Assembly: GCA_023266695.1 (NCBI GenBank)
Contig: JAHFPO010000099.1
Span: 1 to 8,884, forward strand
Reading direction: 5' to 3'
DNA length: 8,884 bases
Origin: Hyphomicrobiales bacterium
GTDB lineage: Bacteria; Pseudomonadota; Alphaproteobacteria; Rhizobiales; Xanthobacteraceae
The translations under genes were made by a program, and so were the position numbers. The notes beneath the pieces were generated by a model. That model was given only the letters and a program-made list of their open reading frames with translations. It did not search any database and had not been told where the DNA came from. The first letter of the stretch is position 1. Each line of letters begins with the position of its first letter. This document shows, piece after piece, positions 1 through 5,937 of the stretch.

Positions 1-421
1 CTGGCTCTCGGTGCCGCCGGCGCCGGCATGGACCTCGACATAGGTGTCGTTGGCATCGGCCTCGCCGGCGAGGAGCGCGCCGAGGCGCAGGCGCTCGGTC
101 TCGGCCTTGAGCTTCTCCAACTCGCGCTCGGCTTCCGCGACGACCGCTTGGTCCTTCTCGGCCTCGCCGAGCGCGATCAATTCGACCTGGTCGGAGAGCG
201 TCTGCTCGATCCGGCGCATTTCGTCGAGCCGCTCGCCAAGTTGGGTGCGCTCCTGCATCAGCCTGGAGCCGCGCTGCGGGTCGTCCCACAGCTTGGGGTC
301 CTCGGCGAGGCGGTTGAGCTCGGCTAGGCGCTTTTCCGAGCGCTCGACGTCAAAGCGCCCTCCTCAGCAGCCCGACCGACTGCTTGATGTCCTCGACGAC
401 GCTTTCCATCTCGGCGCGCAT
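1..421 (-). CDS. prfB: Peptide chain release factor 2 (RF2), 5' part, with programmed +1 frameshift; cut by left window edge
   Basis: RF2 recognises UGA and UAA stop codons and triggers release of the finished peptide on the ribosome. Reading starts at ATG 421 (MRAEMESVVEDIKQSVGLLR...). It reaches an in-frame TGA at codon 24 (352-350) and continues in the +1 frame from 351 to the window edge. The shifted frame reads DVERSEKRLAELNRLAEDPK, then LWDDPQRGSRLMQERTQL, and ends at HAGAGGTESQ. That is the RF2 N-terminal helical domain (LAELN..AEDP.LWDDP) and the start of the core (HAGAGGTE). About 140 residues are visible; the codon-recognition SPF loop and the GGQ catalytic motif lie beyond the left edge. 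The start is supported by AGGAG at 432-436, 10 nt upstream. The apparent break is the conserved RF2 autoregulatory frameshift, so this is not a pseudogene. The gene lies downstream of mrcA, its usual alphaproteobacterial neighbour, but has its own promoter candidate and is separated from mrcA by a palindromic repeat. Confidence 0.95.
349..364 (-). promoter_or_regulatory. prfB: prfB programmed +1 ribosomal frameshift site
   Basis: On the coding strand the site reads AGGAGG GCG CTT TGA C. It has an internal Shine-Dalgarno-like AGGAGG (364-359), a three-base spacer, a CTT slippery codon (355-353) and a TGA stop (352-350) followed by C (349). Element order and spacing match the E. coli RF2 site (AGGGGG TAT CTT TGA C). 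When RF2 is scarce, the ribosome pauses at UGA C and slips +1 from CUU to UUU, making full-length RF2; when RF2 is plentiful, termination gives a 23-residue peptide. The mechanism is established for the family; its presence here is read directly from the sequence. Confidence 0.95.
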
Positions 422-447
422 GAATCGGATGCTCCTAATTCACGGAC

Positions 448-476
448 TCTATAGGTGCGCGGGGCGGAAGCGGCAA
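448..476 (-). promoter_or_regulatory. Candidate housekeeping promoter of prfB
   Basis: On the minus strand, TTGCCG (476-471) and TATAGA (453-448) are separated by exactly 17 bases. Each matches the sigma-70 consensus at four of six positions. Transcription would start near 441, leaving about 20 nt of leader that includes the AGGAG ribosome site before ATG 421. The box lies between prfB and the palindromic repeat, so prfB could be transcribed independently of mrcA. This is motif evidence only. Confidence 0.45.
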
Positions 477-483
477 GCAACAA

Positions 484-636
484 CCCTCTCCCCTTGCGGG
501 AGAGGGTGGCGCCGAGCGAAGCGAGGCGACGGGTGAGGGGTTATGTGACGGCTTGCGACGACCCCTCACCCGGTCTCGGCTCTCCCGGATCAAGTCCGGG
601 ATCGCCTCGACCACCCTCTCCCGCAAGGGGAGAGGG
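484..636. repeat. 153-bp nested palindromic intergenic element (REP-like, CCCTCTCC family)
   Basis: The two ends, 484-509 and 611-636, are perfect 26-base inverted repeats of each other. Each end is also a hairpin by itself: 484-492 pairs with 498-506, and 614-622 with 628-636, both 9-bp stems with 5-nt loops. Inside, 531-541 (GGGTGAGGGGT) pairs with 561-571 (ACCCCTCACCC), and 584-589 pairs with 595-600 (CCCGGA/TCCGGG). The whole unit can therefore fold into one long hairpin with a centre at about 542-560. It contains no convincing gene. From memory, similar palindromes are scattered between genes in Bradyrhizobium and related genomes. It fills most of the mrcA-prfB gap and could end transcription or shield mRNA ends, but it lacks a following T-run on either strand (mrcA transcripts meet the T-run before the stem), so it is not a textbook intrinsic terminator. 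Confidence 0.85.
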
Positions 637-648
637 AAAAAAGAAGTC

Positions 649-3132
649 TCACCACAATCCGCCCAATCCGCGGCCGACCGCGCGGTCGGATTCGGGCGAG
701 ATGCCGCCGCCGCCGAACGGGCGGCCCTGCTCGTCGGTCAAGCCGATCACCGAATAGGTGTCGGAAGGCTGGGTGCCGGGCTTGAAGGCTTCCAGGATCA
801 CCTTCTCGTCGCCGGCCTGGGCGCGCAGCCCGGTCTTCGCATTGATGCGGATGAGCTTGATCCCGGGCGGCACGCGGAACGGCTGGGCCGGCTTGCCCTC
901 GAGCGCCACCTTCATGAAATCGGCGACGATCGGCGCCGCGTAATGACCGCCGGTGACGCCGCGGCCAAGCGTGCGCGGGCGGTCGTAGCCGAGATAGACG
1001 CCCACCACCATGTCGGGGGTGTAGCCGATGAACCAGACGTCCTTCTCGTCGTTGGTGGTGCCGGTCTTGCCGGCGACCGGGCGGCCGACCTCGCGCAATT
1101 TCGTGCCGGTGCCGCGCTGGACGACGCCCTCCAGCATCGAGGTGACCTGGTAGGCGGTCATCGGATCGAGCACCTGCGGGCGGCGGTCGATCAGCGTCGG
1201 CTCGAGCTGGTTCGCCCATTGGGCGGCGTCGCAGCCTTTGCACTCGCGGTCGTCGTGGCGGTAGATGGTGCGGCCGTAGCGGTCCTGAATGCGGTCGATC
1301 AGCGTCGGCTTGATGCGGCGGCCGCCGTTGTCGAAGATGGAATAGCCGGCGAGCATGCGCAGGAGCGTGGTCTCGCCGGCGCCGAGCGCCATCGACAGCA
1401 CCGGCAGGAGATCGTCATAGACGCCGAAGCGCTTGGAATATTCGGCGATCAACGGCATGCCGACGTCCTGGGCGAGGCGCACGGTCATGACGTTCCTCGA
1501 CTGCTCGATGCCGAAGCGGAGCGTCTGCGGCCCGTAGAACTGCTTGGAATAATTCTCCGGCCGCCACATCGGCAGGCCCGGCCCCTGATTGATCTCGACC
1601 GGCGCGTCCATCACCACGGTGGAGGGCGTGTAGCCGTTGTCGAGCGCCGAGGCATAGACGAAGGGCTTGAAGGATGAGCCGGGCTGGCGCAGCGCCTGGG
1701 TGGCGCGGTTGAACTGGCTGTCGTCGAAAGAGAAGCCGCCGACCAAAGCGAGCACGCGGCCGGTCCACGGATCCATCGCCGCGATCGCGCCCTCGACCTC
1801 GGGCACCTGGCGCAGCCGCCATTGGCCGGCGAGCCTGATGCCGTCCTTGGCGGTGAGCGGCTCGACATAGATCACGTCGCCCGGCTCCACCACCTGCTTC
1901 ACGCTCTTCAATGGTTTGCCCTTGTTGGGGCCGGCCGCCCATTTCGCCCATTTCATGCCGTCGAACGGCAAGGTGCCGACCTCGCGCTCCTTCGACAGCT
2001 CGCCCGAGCGCTCACGCGGCGGCTGCAGGCCGATGCGGGCGGACTGATCGGTCGTCTCCAGCACCAGCGCGAGCTTCCACGGAATGTCGGAGAGCGCGCG
2101 CACGTCGGCGAGTTTGGCGCCCCAGTCGCCGGCGAGTTCGATGTGGTTCACCGGGCCGCGCCAGCCGTAGTTCTCGTCGAAGCGCACCAGGCCGTCGGAG
2201 AGCGCCTTCTTGGCGATCTCCTGCAGCTTCGGATTGAGCGTGGCGCGGACGCTGAGCCCGCCCTCATAGAGCTTCTTCTCGCCGTAGCGGTCGTAGACCT
2301 CGCGGCGAACTTCCTCGGCGAAATATTCGGCGGCGTAGATGTGGGCGCCGGTCGGACGCGGCGTCACGTTCAGCGGCTCGCGCTTGGCGCGCTCGCTATC
2401 CTTGGCGGCGGCGTAGCCGTTCTCGACCATGCGGTCGATCACCCAGTTGCGGCGCTCGAGCGCGCGATCGCGCTGGCGGAAGGGATGCAGCGAGGTCGGC
2501 GCCTTGGGCAGCGCCGCGAGATAAGCGGCCTCGGAGAGCGTCAGCTCGTGCACCGACTTGTCGTAATAGATCAGCGAGGCGGCCGCGATCCCGTAGGCGC
2601 CGAGCCCGAGATAGATCTCGTTCAAATAGAGCTCGAGGATCTTGTCCTTGGAATAGGCGCGCTCGATCCGGAGCGCCAGCAGCGCTTCCTTGATCTTGCG
2701 GTGATAGGAGGTCTCGCTGCCGACCAGGAAGTTCTTCGCCACCTGCTGGGTGATGGTGGAGGCGCCCTGCGGCCGGCGCTTGCCGTAGTTCTCGATATTG
2801 GTGACCGCGGCGCGGATGATGCTGGTGATATCGACGCCGCCGTGCTCGTAGAAATTCTTGTCCTCGGCGGAAATGAAGGCGTCGATGACGCGCTTGGGCA
2901 CCGCCTGGATCGGGATGTAGAGCCGGCGCTCCTTGGCGTATTCGGCGACCAGCGAGCCGTCGGCGGCGTGCACGCGGGTCATCACCGGCGGCTCGTAGTC
3001 CTGCAGCTGGCTGTATTCAGGGAGGTCCTTGGAATAGTGCCAGATGACCGCGGTCACCGCGACCGCGCCGACGATGAACAGGATGGCGCCGACCGCGAAC
3101 AGAAAGCCCAGGAACCTCATCATTAGATGCAT
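649..3132 (-). CDS. mrcA: Penicillin-binding protein 1A: bifunctional peptidoglycan glycosyltransferase/transpeptidase
   Basis: This inner-membrane enzyme polymerises lipid II into glycan strands and cross-links their peptides in the periplasm. The 827-residue product has one N-terminal membrane anchor (about 7-30). The GT51 domain follows, with EDKNFYEHGG (catalytic Glu about 90), GASTITQQVAKN (123-134), RKIKEA (145-150) and KDKILELYLNEIYLG (162-176). Next come an OB-like insert (about 320-440) and the transpeptidase domain with SSFK (nucleophile Ser about 486), SRN (545-547) and KTGTT (689-693). All key catalytic motifs are present and the length is normal for PBP1a. I chose ATG 3132 (MHLMMRFLGF) because family members start there; an in-frame ATG at 3240 would add 36 residues with no family character. 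Upstream, only a weak GGGCGG ribosome site and a TATTAT (3188-3183) without a good -35 box are visible. The symbol ponA is also used. Normally it lies directly next to amiC; here four genes intervene. Confidence 0.95.
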   Translation of the reverse strand: MHLMMRFLGFLFAVGAILFIVGAVAVTAVIWHYSKDLPEYSQLQDYEPPVMTRVHAADGSLVAEYAKERRLYIPIQAVPKRVIDAFISAEDKNFYEHGGVDITSIIRAAVTNIENYGKRRPQGASTITQQVAKNFLVGSETSYHRKIKEALLALRIERAYSKDKILELYLNEIYLGLGAYGIAAASLIYYDKSVHELTLSEAAYLAALPKAPTSLHPFRQRDRALERRNWVIDRMVENGYAAAKDSERAKREPLNVTPRPTGAHIYAAEYFAEEVRREVYDRYGEKKLYEGGLSVRATLNPKLQEIAKKALSDGLVRFDENYGWRGPVNHIELAGDWGAKLADVRALSDIPWKLALVLETTDQSARIGLQPPRERSGELSKEREVGTLPFDGMKWAKWAAGPNKGKPLKSVKQVVEPGDVIYVEPLTAKDGIRLAGQWRLRQVPEVEGAIAAMDPWTGRVLALVGGFSFDDSQFNRATQALRQPGSSFKPFVYASALDNGYTPSTVVMDAPVEINQGPGLPMWRPENYSKQFYGPQTLRFGIEQSRNVMTVRLAQDVGMPLIAEYSKRFGVYDDLLPVLSMALGAGETTLLRMLAGYSIFDNGGRRIKPTLIDRIQDRYGRTIYRHDDRECKGCDAAQWANQLEPTLIDRRPQVLDPMTAYQVTSMLEGVVQRGTGTKLREVGRPVAGKTGTTNDEKDVWFIGYTPDMVVGVYLGYDRPRTLGRGVTGGHYAAPIVADFMKVALEGKPAQPFRVPPGIKLIRINAKTGLRAQAGDEKVILEAFKPGTQPSDTYSVIGLTDEQGRPFGGGGISPESDRAVGRGLGGLW

Positions 3133-3452
3133 GGAGTCAGTCCGCCCGATCGCGAATCCGCCGCCGCGCGACGCGATATAGAATAATACCCGAGTTCGAT
3201 TGCGGGTTCGACCGCCTGTTTCGCATCGCCATTTGGCCAAACTGGGGCCGGCGCGAAATCCGTTCGAATCTACTCCTAAACTTCGGGCGGTAGCGAATAC
3301 ATTAATTCGGAGTCCCCTGCTAAGCTGCGGATCCGATTGATCTATCTCGGATGTTTACCGGGGACAGGCAGCAGCGGTTCGCCCCGGCGATCGGAACAGG
3401 CCGACCGTGCCGGGGTTATACTTGCAATACTATCCATCATCGGGAGGATCAA
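3133..3452. other. Divergent intergenic region between mrcA and the CHRD gene
   Basis: These 320 bases hold no gene I can support. They must contain the promoters of mrcA (leftward) and of the CHRD gene (rightward). The rightward side has an EcfG-like box (3393-3417), an overlapping TATACT (3417-3422) and the ribosome site GGGAGGA (3442-3448). The leftward side has only weak candidates, best TATTAT at 3188-3183. The stretch at about 3265-3310 is AT-richer than the surroundings (e.g. ACATTAATTC near 3300). No strong palindrome or operator was found. Confidence 0.5.
3393..3417 (+). promoter_or_regulatory. Possible EcfG (general stress sigma factor) promoter of the CHRD gene
   Basis: GGAAC at 3393-3397 is followed after 17 bases by GTT at 3415-3417. 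This resembles the GGAAC-N16-18-(C)GTT promoter read by alphaproteobacterial EcfG/RpoE2 sigma factors of the PhyR general stress response. The preferred C before GTT is a G here. Position fits: a start near 3424 would leave about 30 nt of leader carrying GGGAGGA before ATG 3453. A TATACT (3417-3422) overlaps the box, but no good sigma-70 -35 is correctly spaced. Family knowledge plus motif; not proven. Confidence 0.4.
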
Positions 3453-3884
3453 ATGCGCACCCTTTTCCATACCTGCCTCGCCGGTCTCGCGCTCGCGGCG
3501 CTCTTTGCCGCCACACCGGCGCTGGCCGAGACGGTGAACTTCAAAGCCGAGTTGAAAGGCGCGAACGAGGTGCCGCCGGTCAATAGCAAGGGCCTCGGCA
3601 GCGCGACCGTGACCTACGACACCGCCAGCAAGAAGCTGACGTGGAAAGTCACTCATGCCGGCCTGAGCGGCAATGCCACCGGCGCCCATTTCCATGGGCC
3701 GGCCGCCGCCGACAAGAACGCGCCCGTGGTAGTGCCGTTCAGCGGCAATCTCGCGAGCCCGATCGAGGGCTCGGCCACGCTCACGGACGCGCAGGCTACC
3801 GATCTCCTGGCCGGAAACTGGTACATCAACATCCACACGGCCGATAACAAGCCCGGCGAGATCCGCGGACAGGTCAAAAAGTAA
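3453..3884 (+). CDS. Secreted CHRD-domain protein
   Basis: A 143-residue exported protein of unknown biochemical role. Residues 1-25 form a Sec signal peptide: MRTLF, a hydrophobic core, then ATPALA before Glu26. The mature part is essentially one CHRD domain, the fold named from chordin and found in many small bacterial secreted proteins. Hallmarks seen are ANEVPPV (37-43), GAHFHGPA (77-84) and the closing NIHTADNKPGEIRGQV (126-141). Histidines in HFH and IHT are typical of the domain; metal or redox roles have been suggested but I would not assign one. The start at 3453 is well supported: GGGAGGA ends 4 nt upstream and the signal peptide begins there, whereas an in-frame upstream ATG at 3351 would put 34 unrelated residues before it. 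It is the only plus-strand gene in the window, divergent from mrcA and convergent with the MAPEG gene. The possible EcfG promoter suggests stress induction. Confidence 0.88.
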   Translation: MRTLFHTCLAGLALAALFAATPALAETVNFKAELKGANEVPPVNSKGLGSATVTYDTASKKLTWKVTHAGLSGNATGAHFHGPAAADKNAPVVVPFSGNLASPIEGSATLTDAQATDLLAGNWYINIHTADNKPGEIRGQVKK

Positions 3885-3928
3885 GTCCGCTACGCAAGTC
3901 GGCAAAGCCGATCGCGCTGCCATTCGAC

Positions 3929-3957
3929 GGGACCCGCCGAGAAAATCAGCGGGTCCC
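3929..3957. terminator. Hairpin between convergent genes, possible bidirectional terminator
   Basis: GGGACCCGC (3929-3937) and GCGGGTCCC (3949-3957) form a perfect 9-bp GC-rich stem around an 11-base loop. It lies in the 76-bp gap between the convergent CHRD and MAPEG genes, where a shared terminator is expected. No T-run follows on either strand, so termination may be inefficient or factor-assisted. Confidence 0.55.
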
Positions 3958-3960
3958 GGC

Positions 3961-4359
3961 TCACACCAGCTTGAAGATCGCGAGCGCGAGCACCGCCTGC
4001 GCCGCGAAACCGACGGCGAAGGCGAGCGTGCGCGCGACCGGGATGCCAGCGGTGCAGATCAGGAAATGCGCGAGCCGCGCCCAGAAATAGACCGCGCAGG
4101 CGAGCGCGGTGGTGGCGGTCGAGATGCCGAGCGCGCGCAAGGTCAGCACCAGCGCCGCGAACAGCACCAGATTCTCGATCGCGTTCTTGTGCGCCCGCAT
4201 CTGCCGCTGCGCCCACGGCGACTGCGGCTTGTCGCTCGCCTTCGGATACTCCATCGCCTTCCGCAGACCGCGCACCGCGATCCGGTCCAGGATATAGGGC
4301 ACCCAAAACAGGCCCGTCATGATGGTCGTCAGCGTCAGCCAGTAGAGTTCAGGCGACAT
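3961..4359 (-). CDS. MAPEG-family membrane protein
   Basis: A 132-residue integral membrane protein of the MAPEG family (membrane-associated proteins in eicosanoid and glutathione metabolism). Four hydrophobic helices are visible at about 5-25, 60-78, 83-103 and 108-129. The family signature lies between the first two: QRQMRAHKNAIENL (51-64), with the Arg, His, Asn and Glu of the AHxNxxE motif. Eukaryotic members are microsomal glutathione transferases and leukotriene enzymes. Most bacterial members have no proven substrate, so detoxification is only a possibility. ATG 4359 is favoured by a strong GGGAGGGG ribosome site about 4 nt upstream; the reading frame stays open to 4440 but that part is arginine-rich and unlike the family. 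It is 136 bp downstream of the second TPR gene on the same strand, with a hairpin in between, so it is probably a separate unit. Function in this locus is unknown. Confidence 0.88.
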   Translation of the reverse strand: MSPELYWLTLTTIMTGLFWVPYILDRIAVRGLRKAMEYPKASDKPQSPWAQRQMRAHKNAIENLVLFAALVLTLRALGISTATTALACAVYFWARLAHFLICTAGIPVARTLAFAVGFAAQAVLALAIFKLV

Positions 4360-4451
4360 TTGTCCCCTCCCATTGTCAGTTGCTGTTGTGATTGCCTTTC
4401 GAGGCGTGCGGCGCCGCCGCGATCGACGCAAACCCGGCAAAGCTTATACCC

Positions 4452-4487
4452 GCCGCCGGCATTTGCCTATGCTGTTGCGCCGGCGGC
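4452..4487 (-). terminator. GC-rich hairpin downstream of second TPR gene, possible weak terminator
   Basis: GCCGCCGGC (4452-4460) pairs with GCCGGCGGC (4479-4487) in a perfect 9-bp stem with an 18-base loop, 9 bp past the TPR gene stop at 4496. In the direction of transcription it is followed by GGTATAAGC rather than a T-run. It could slow or stop transcription leaving the TPR genes, before the MAPEG gene. Confidence 0.35.
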
Positions 4488-4495
4488 CCGGCCGT

Positions 4496-5866
4496 TTATT
4501 TCACGCCATAGCGCTCGAACAGGGCGGCGACGTCCGGATGAATCGCCTTCGCCGCGGCGATGTCGGTGTTGCCGCCCTCCGTCTCGCCCCTGCGCAGCCT
4601 GGCGATGCCGCGGCCGTGGAGCGAGCTCGCGAGCCGGGGCTCGAGCTGGAGGGCCGCGTTGTAATCCGCGATGGTCTGGTCGAGCCTGTCCATCTTCAGC
4701 AAGGTGAAGCCGCGGGTGTCGAGCGTATTGGCGTCGTCGGGCCGCAAGCGCAGGGACTCGTTGCAATCCGCAAGCGCCTCCGGCAATCGCCCCGATAGCG
4801 CGCGCGCCCAGCAGCGGCTGTTCCAGGCATTGGCGTCGGCGGGATCGATCCGGATGATTTCATCAATGTCCGCGATCGCGCGATCGTAATCGCCGATCCG
4901 GTTCAAGGCCACCGCCCGATTGGCGCGGGCGACTTTATTGACGGGATCGAGCCGGATCGCCTCGTCGTAATTCTTGATCGCACGCTCGCTATCGCCCTTG
5001 CGCCCATAGGCGAAAGCCCGGCCGACCCAGATGGCGGCGTTGTCGGGATTGAATCGGATCGCCTGGTCATAGGCGACGATCGCGCGATCGTAATCGCCGC
5101 GCGCGACCCAGTCGCCGCCGATCCGGCTTTCTTCCTCCGCGAGGGCGAAGCGAGTGGCGGCGGGCGAAGCGGAAGATCGCGGGGCATAGGTCGCCGCCGG
5201 CGTGTCGTTCAAGGATACCATCACTTCATCCCAGAGCAGCCAGGAGATCGCGAGAGCGGTCGACAAAGTCGCCAAAACGATCAGCGCGATCAGGACCGGA
5301 CGATTCCTGCTGCGGATTTTCGCGATGTTCTTGCGCGCAGCGGCCCGCCGCGGCAGGTGCCGCGGCATGACCGCGGGCGCAGGGTTCTCAACGGGTCGAT
5401 ACGCCGGCTGGATGCGGCGGAGAGGCTCGGGGCGATGGATCGGCTTCGTTCGATGGCCTCCGCCAATTCGGCCGGCCGGCCCGGTTCGCGGCATGGGTCG
5501 CACGGCGAGGATCGGCTCGGCTCGATCGCTTGGCCCGGTTCCGGCGATCGGATCGGCCTGGACCATGGGCTTGGTTCGATCGCCTGGCGCGGGCGCAGCG
5601 TTCGGGATCACCCGAGGGGTCGGCGCCTGTCGCAGGATCGACTCGCCCAGCAGGGAGCGTATCTCGATGTCCAGGATCGCTTGTTCCAGCGCCTGTTGCT
5701 CCTCCGCGATGCCGGGCGCCTCAGGACTGGCGGCGCGAGCTTCTTCTTTCAGCAACTCCCGCGCCCGGTCGTAGGCCTCGCGGCGGCTCTCACGGGTGTT
5801 GGGATCGAGGCGCGTGATGGCGTCCGACAGGAGCTGGTAATAATGCTCGCTCGAAAGCCGCTGCAT
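4496..5866 (-). CDS. Single-pass membrane protein with periplasmic TPR domain (paralogue B)
   Basis: Not a gene I can name. The 456-residue product has four parts. The N-terminal cytoplasmic module (1-72) carries LDPNT (20-24), YDRARELL (32-39) and EQQALEQAI (56-64). A Pro/Arg-rich linker follows (about 80-188). One transmembrane helix spans about 190-211, with Arg/Lys on its N-terminal side, which predicts N-in, C-out. Six TPR-like repeats run from about 244 to 447 (YDRAIVAYDQAIRFNPDNAA, ERAIKNYDEAIRLDP, and so on). The fourth has NSRCWARAL and ADCNES; the end is ALFERYGVK. TPR solenoids bind protein partners, so a periplasmic scaffold is likely. I chose ATG 5866 because it aligns with the start of paralogue A. 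A GTG at 5941 overlaps paralogue A's TGA (GTGA) and would add 25 unconserved residues; neither start has a good ribosome site. The linker holds in-frame degenerate repeats absent from paralogue A. Confidence 0.85.
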   Translation of the reverse strand: MQRLSSEHYYQLLSDAITRLDPNTRESRREAYDRARELLKEEARAASPEAPGIAEEQQALEQAILDIEIRSLLGESILRQAPTPRVIPNAAPAPGDRTKPMVQADPIAGTGPSDRAEPILAVRPMPRTGPAGRIGGGHRTKPIHRPEPLRRIQPAYRPVENPAPAVMPRHLPRRAAARKNIAKIRSRNRPVLIALIVLATLSTALAISWLLWDEVMVSLNDTPAATYAPRSSASPAATRFALAEEESRIGGDWVARGDYDRAIVAYDQAIRFNPDNAAIWVGRAFAYGRKGDSERAIKNYDEAIRLDPVNKVARANRAVALNRIGDYDRAIADIDEIIRIDPADANAWNSRCWARALSGRLPEALADCNESLRLRPDDANTLDTRGFTLLKMDRLDQTIADYNAALQLEPRLASSLHGRGIARLRRGETEGGNTDIAAAKAIHPDVAALFERYGVK

Positions 5867-5937
5867 GGTGGTGAACGCCCAGCTCCGGAGATTATCACGA
5901 TTGTATCGCCCGGCGGCGAGCGCAATGCCTGACTTTC

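Noticed and set aside
350..352. In-frame TGA in prfB as a sign of a pseudogene
   Set aside because: It is the conserved programmed frameshift stop with all accessory elements present, and the +1 frame continues as good RF2.
484..636. CRISPR array in the repeated intergenic region
   Set aside because: There are only two arms in opposite orientation and nested palindromes; no direct repeats with regular unique spacers.
455..757. Small plus-strand frame across the palindromic repeat
   Set aside because: Its sequence is repeat-derived and it has no ribosome site or family resemblance.
553..1677. Plus-strand reading frame (374 codons) spanning the palindromic repeat and the 3' end of mrcA
   Set aside because: It begins inside the repeat and then lies antisense to the transpeptidase domain; no family resemblance.
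1822..3126. Long plus-strand reading frame (434 codons) opposite mrcA
   Set aside because: The opposite strand encodes an unmistakable PBP1a with all catalytic motifs. The plus-strand translation is rich in Leu, Ala, Gly, Asp, Arg and His without domains, as expected for a GC-rich antisense shadow.
3183..3211. TATTAT/TCGAAC as the mrcA promoter
   Set aside because: The -10 is reasonable, but the -35 matches only three of six positions, too weak to list as a feature.
4860..5110. Direct DNA repeats (GATCGCGCGATCGTAATCGCC at about 4873 and 5079) as a regulatory or mobile repeat
   Set aside because: They encode the recurring YDRAI segment of successive TPR units and are explained by the protein repeat.
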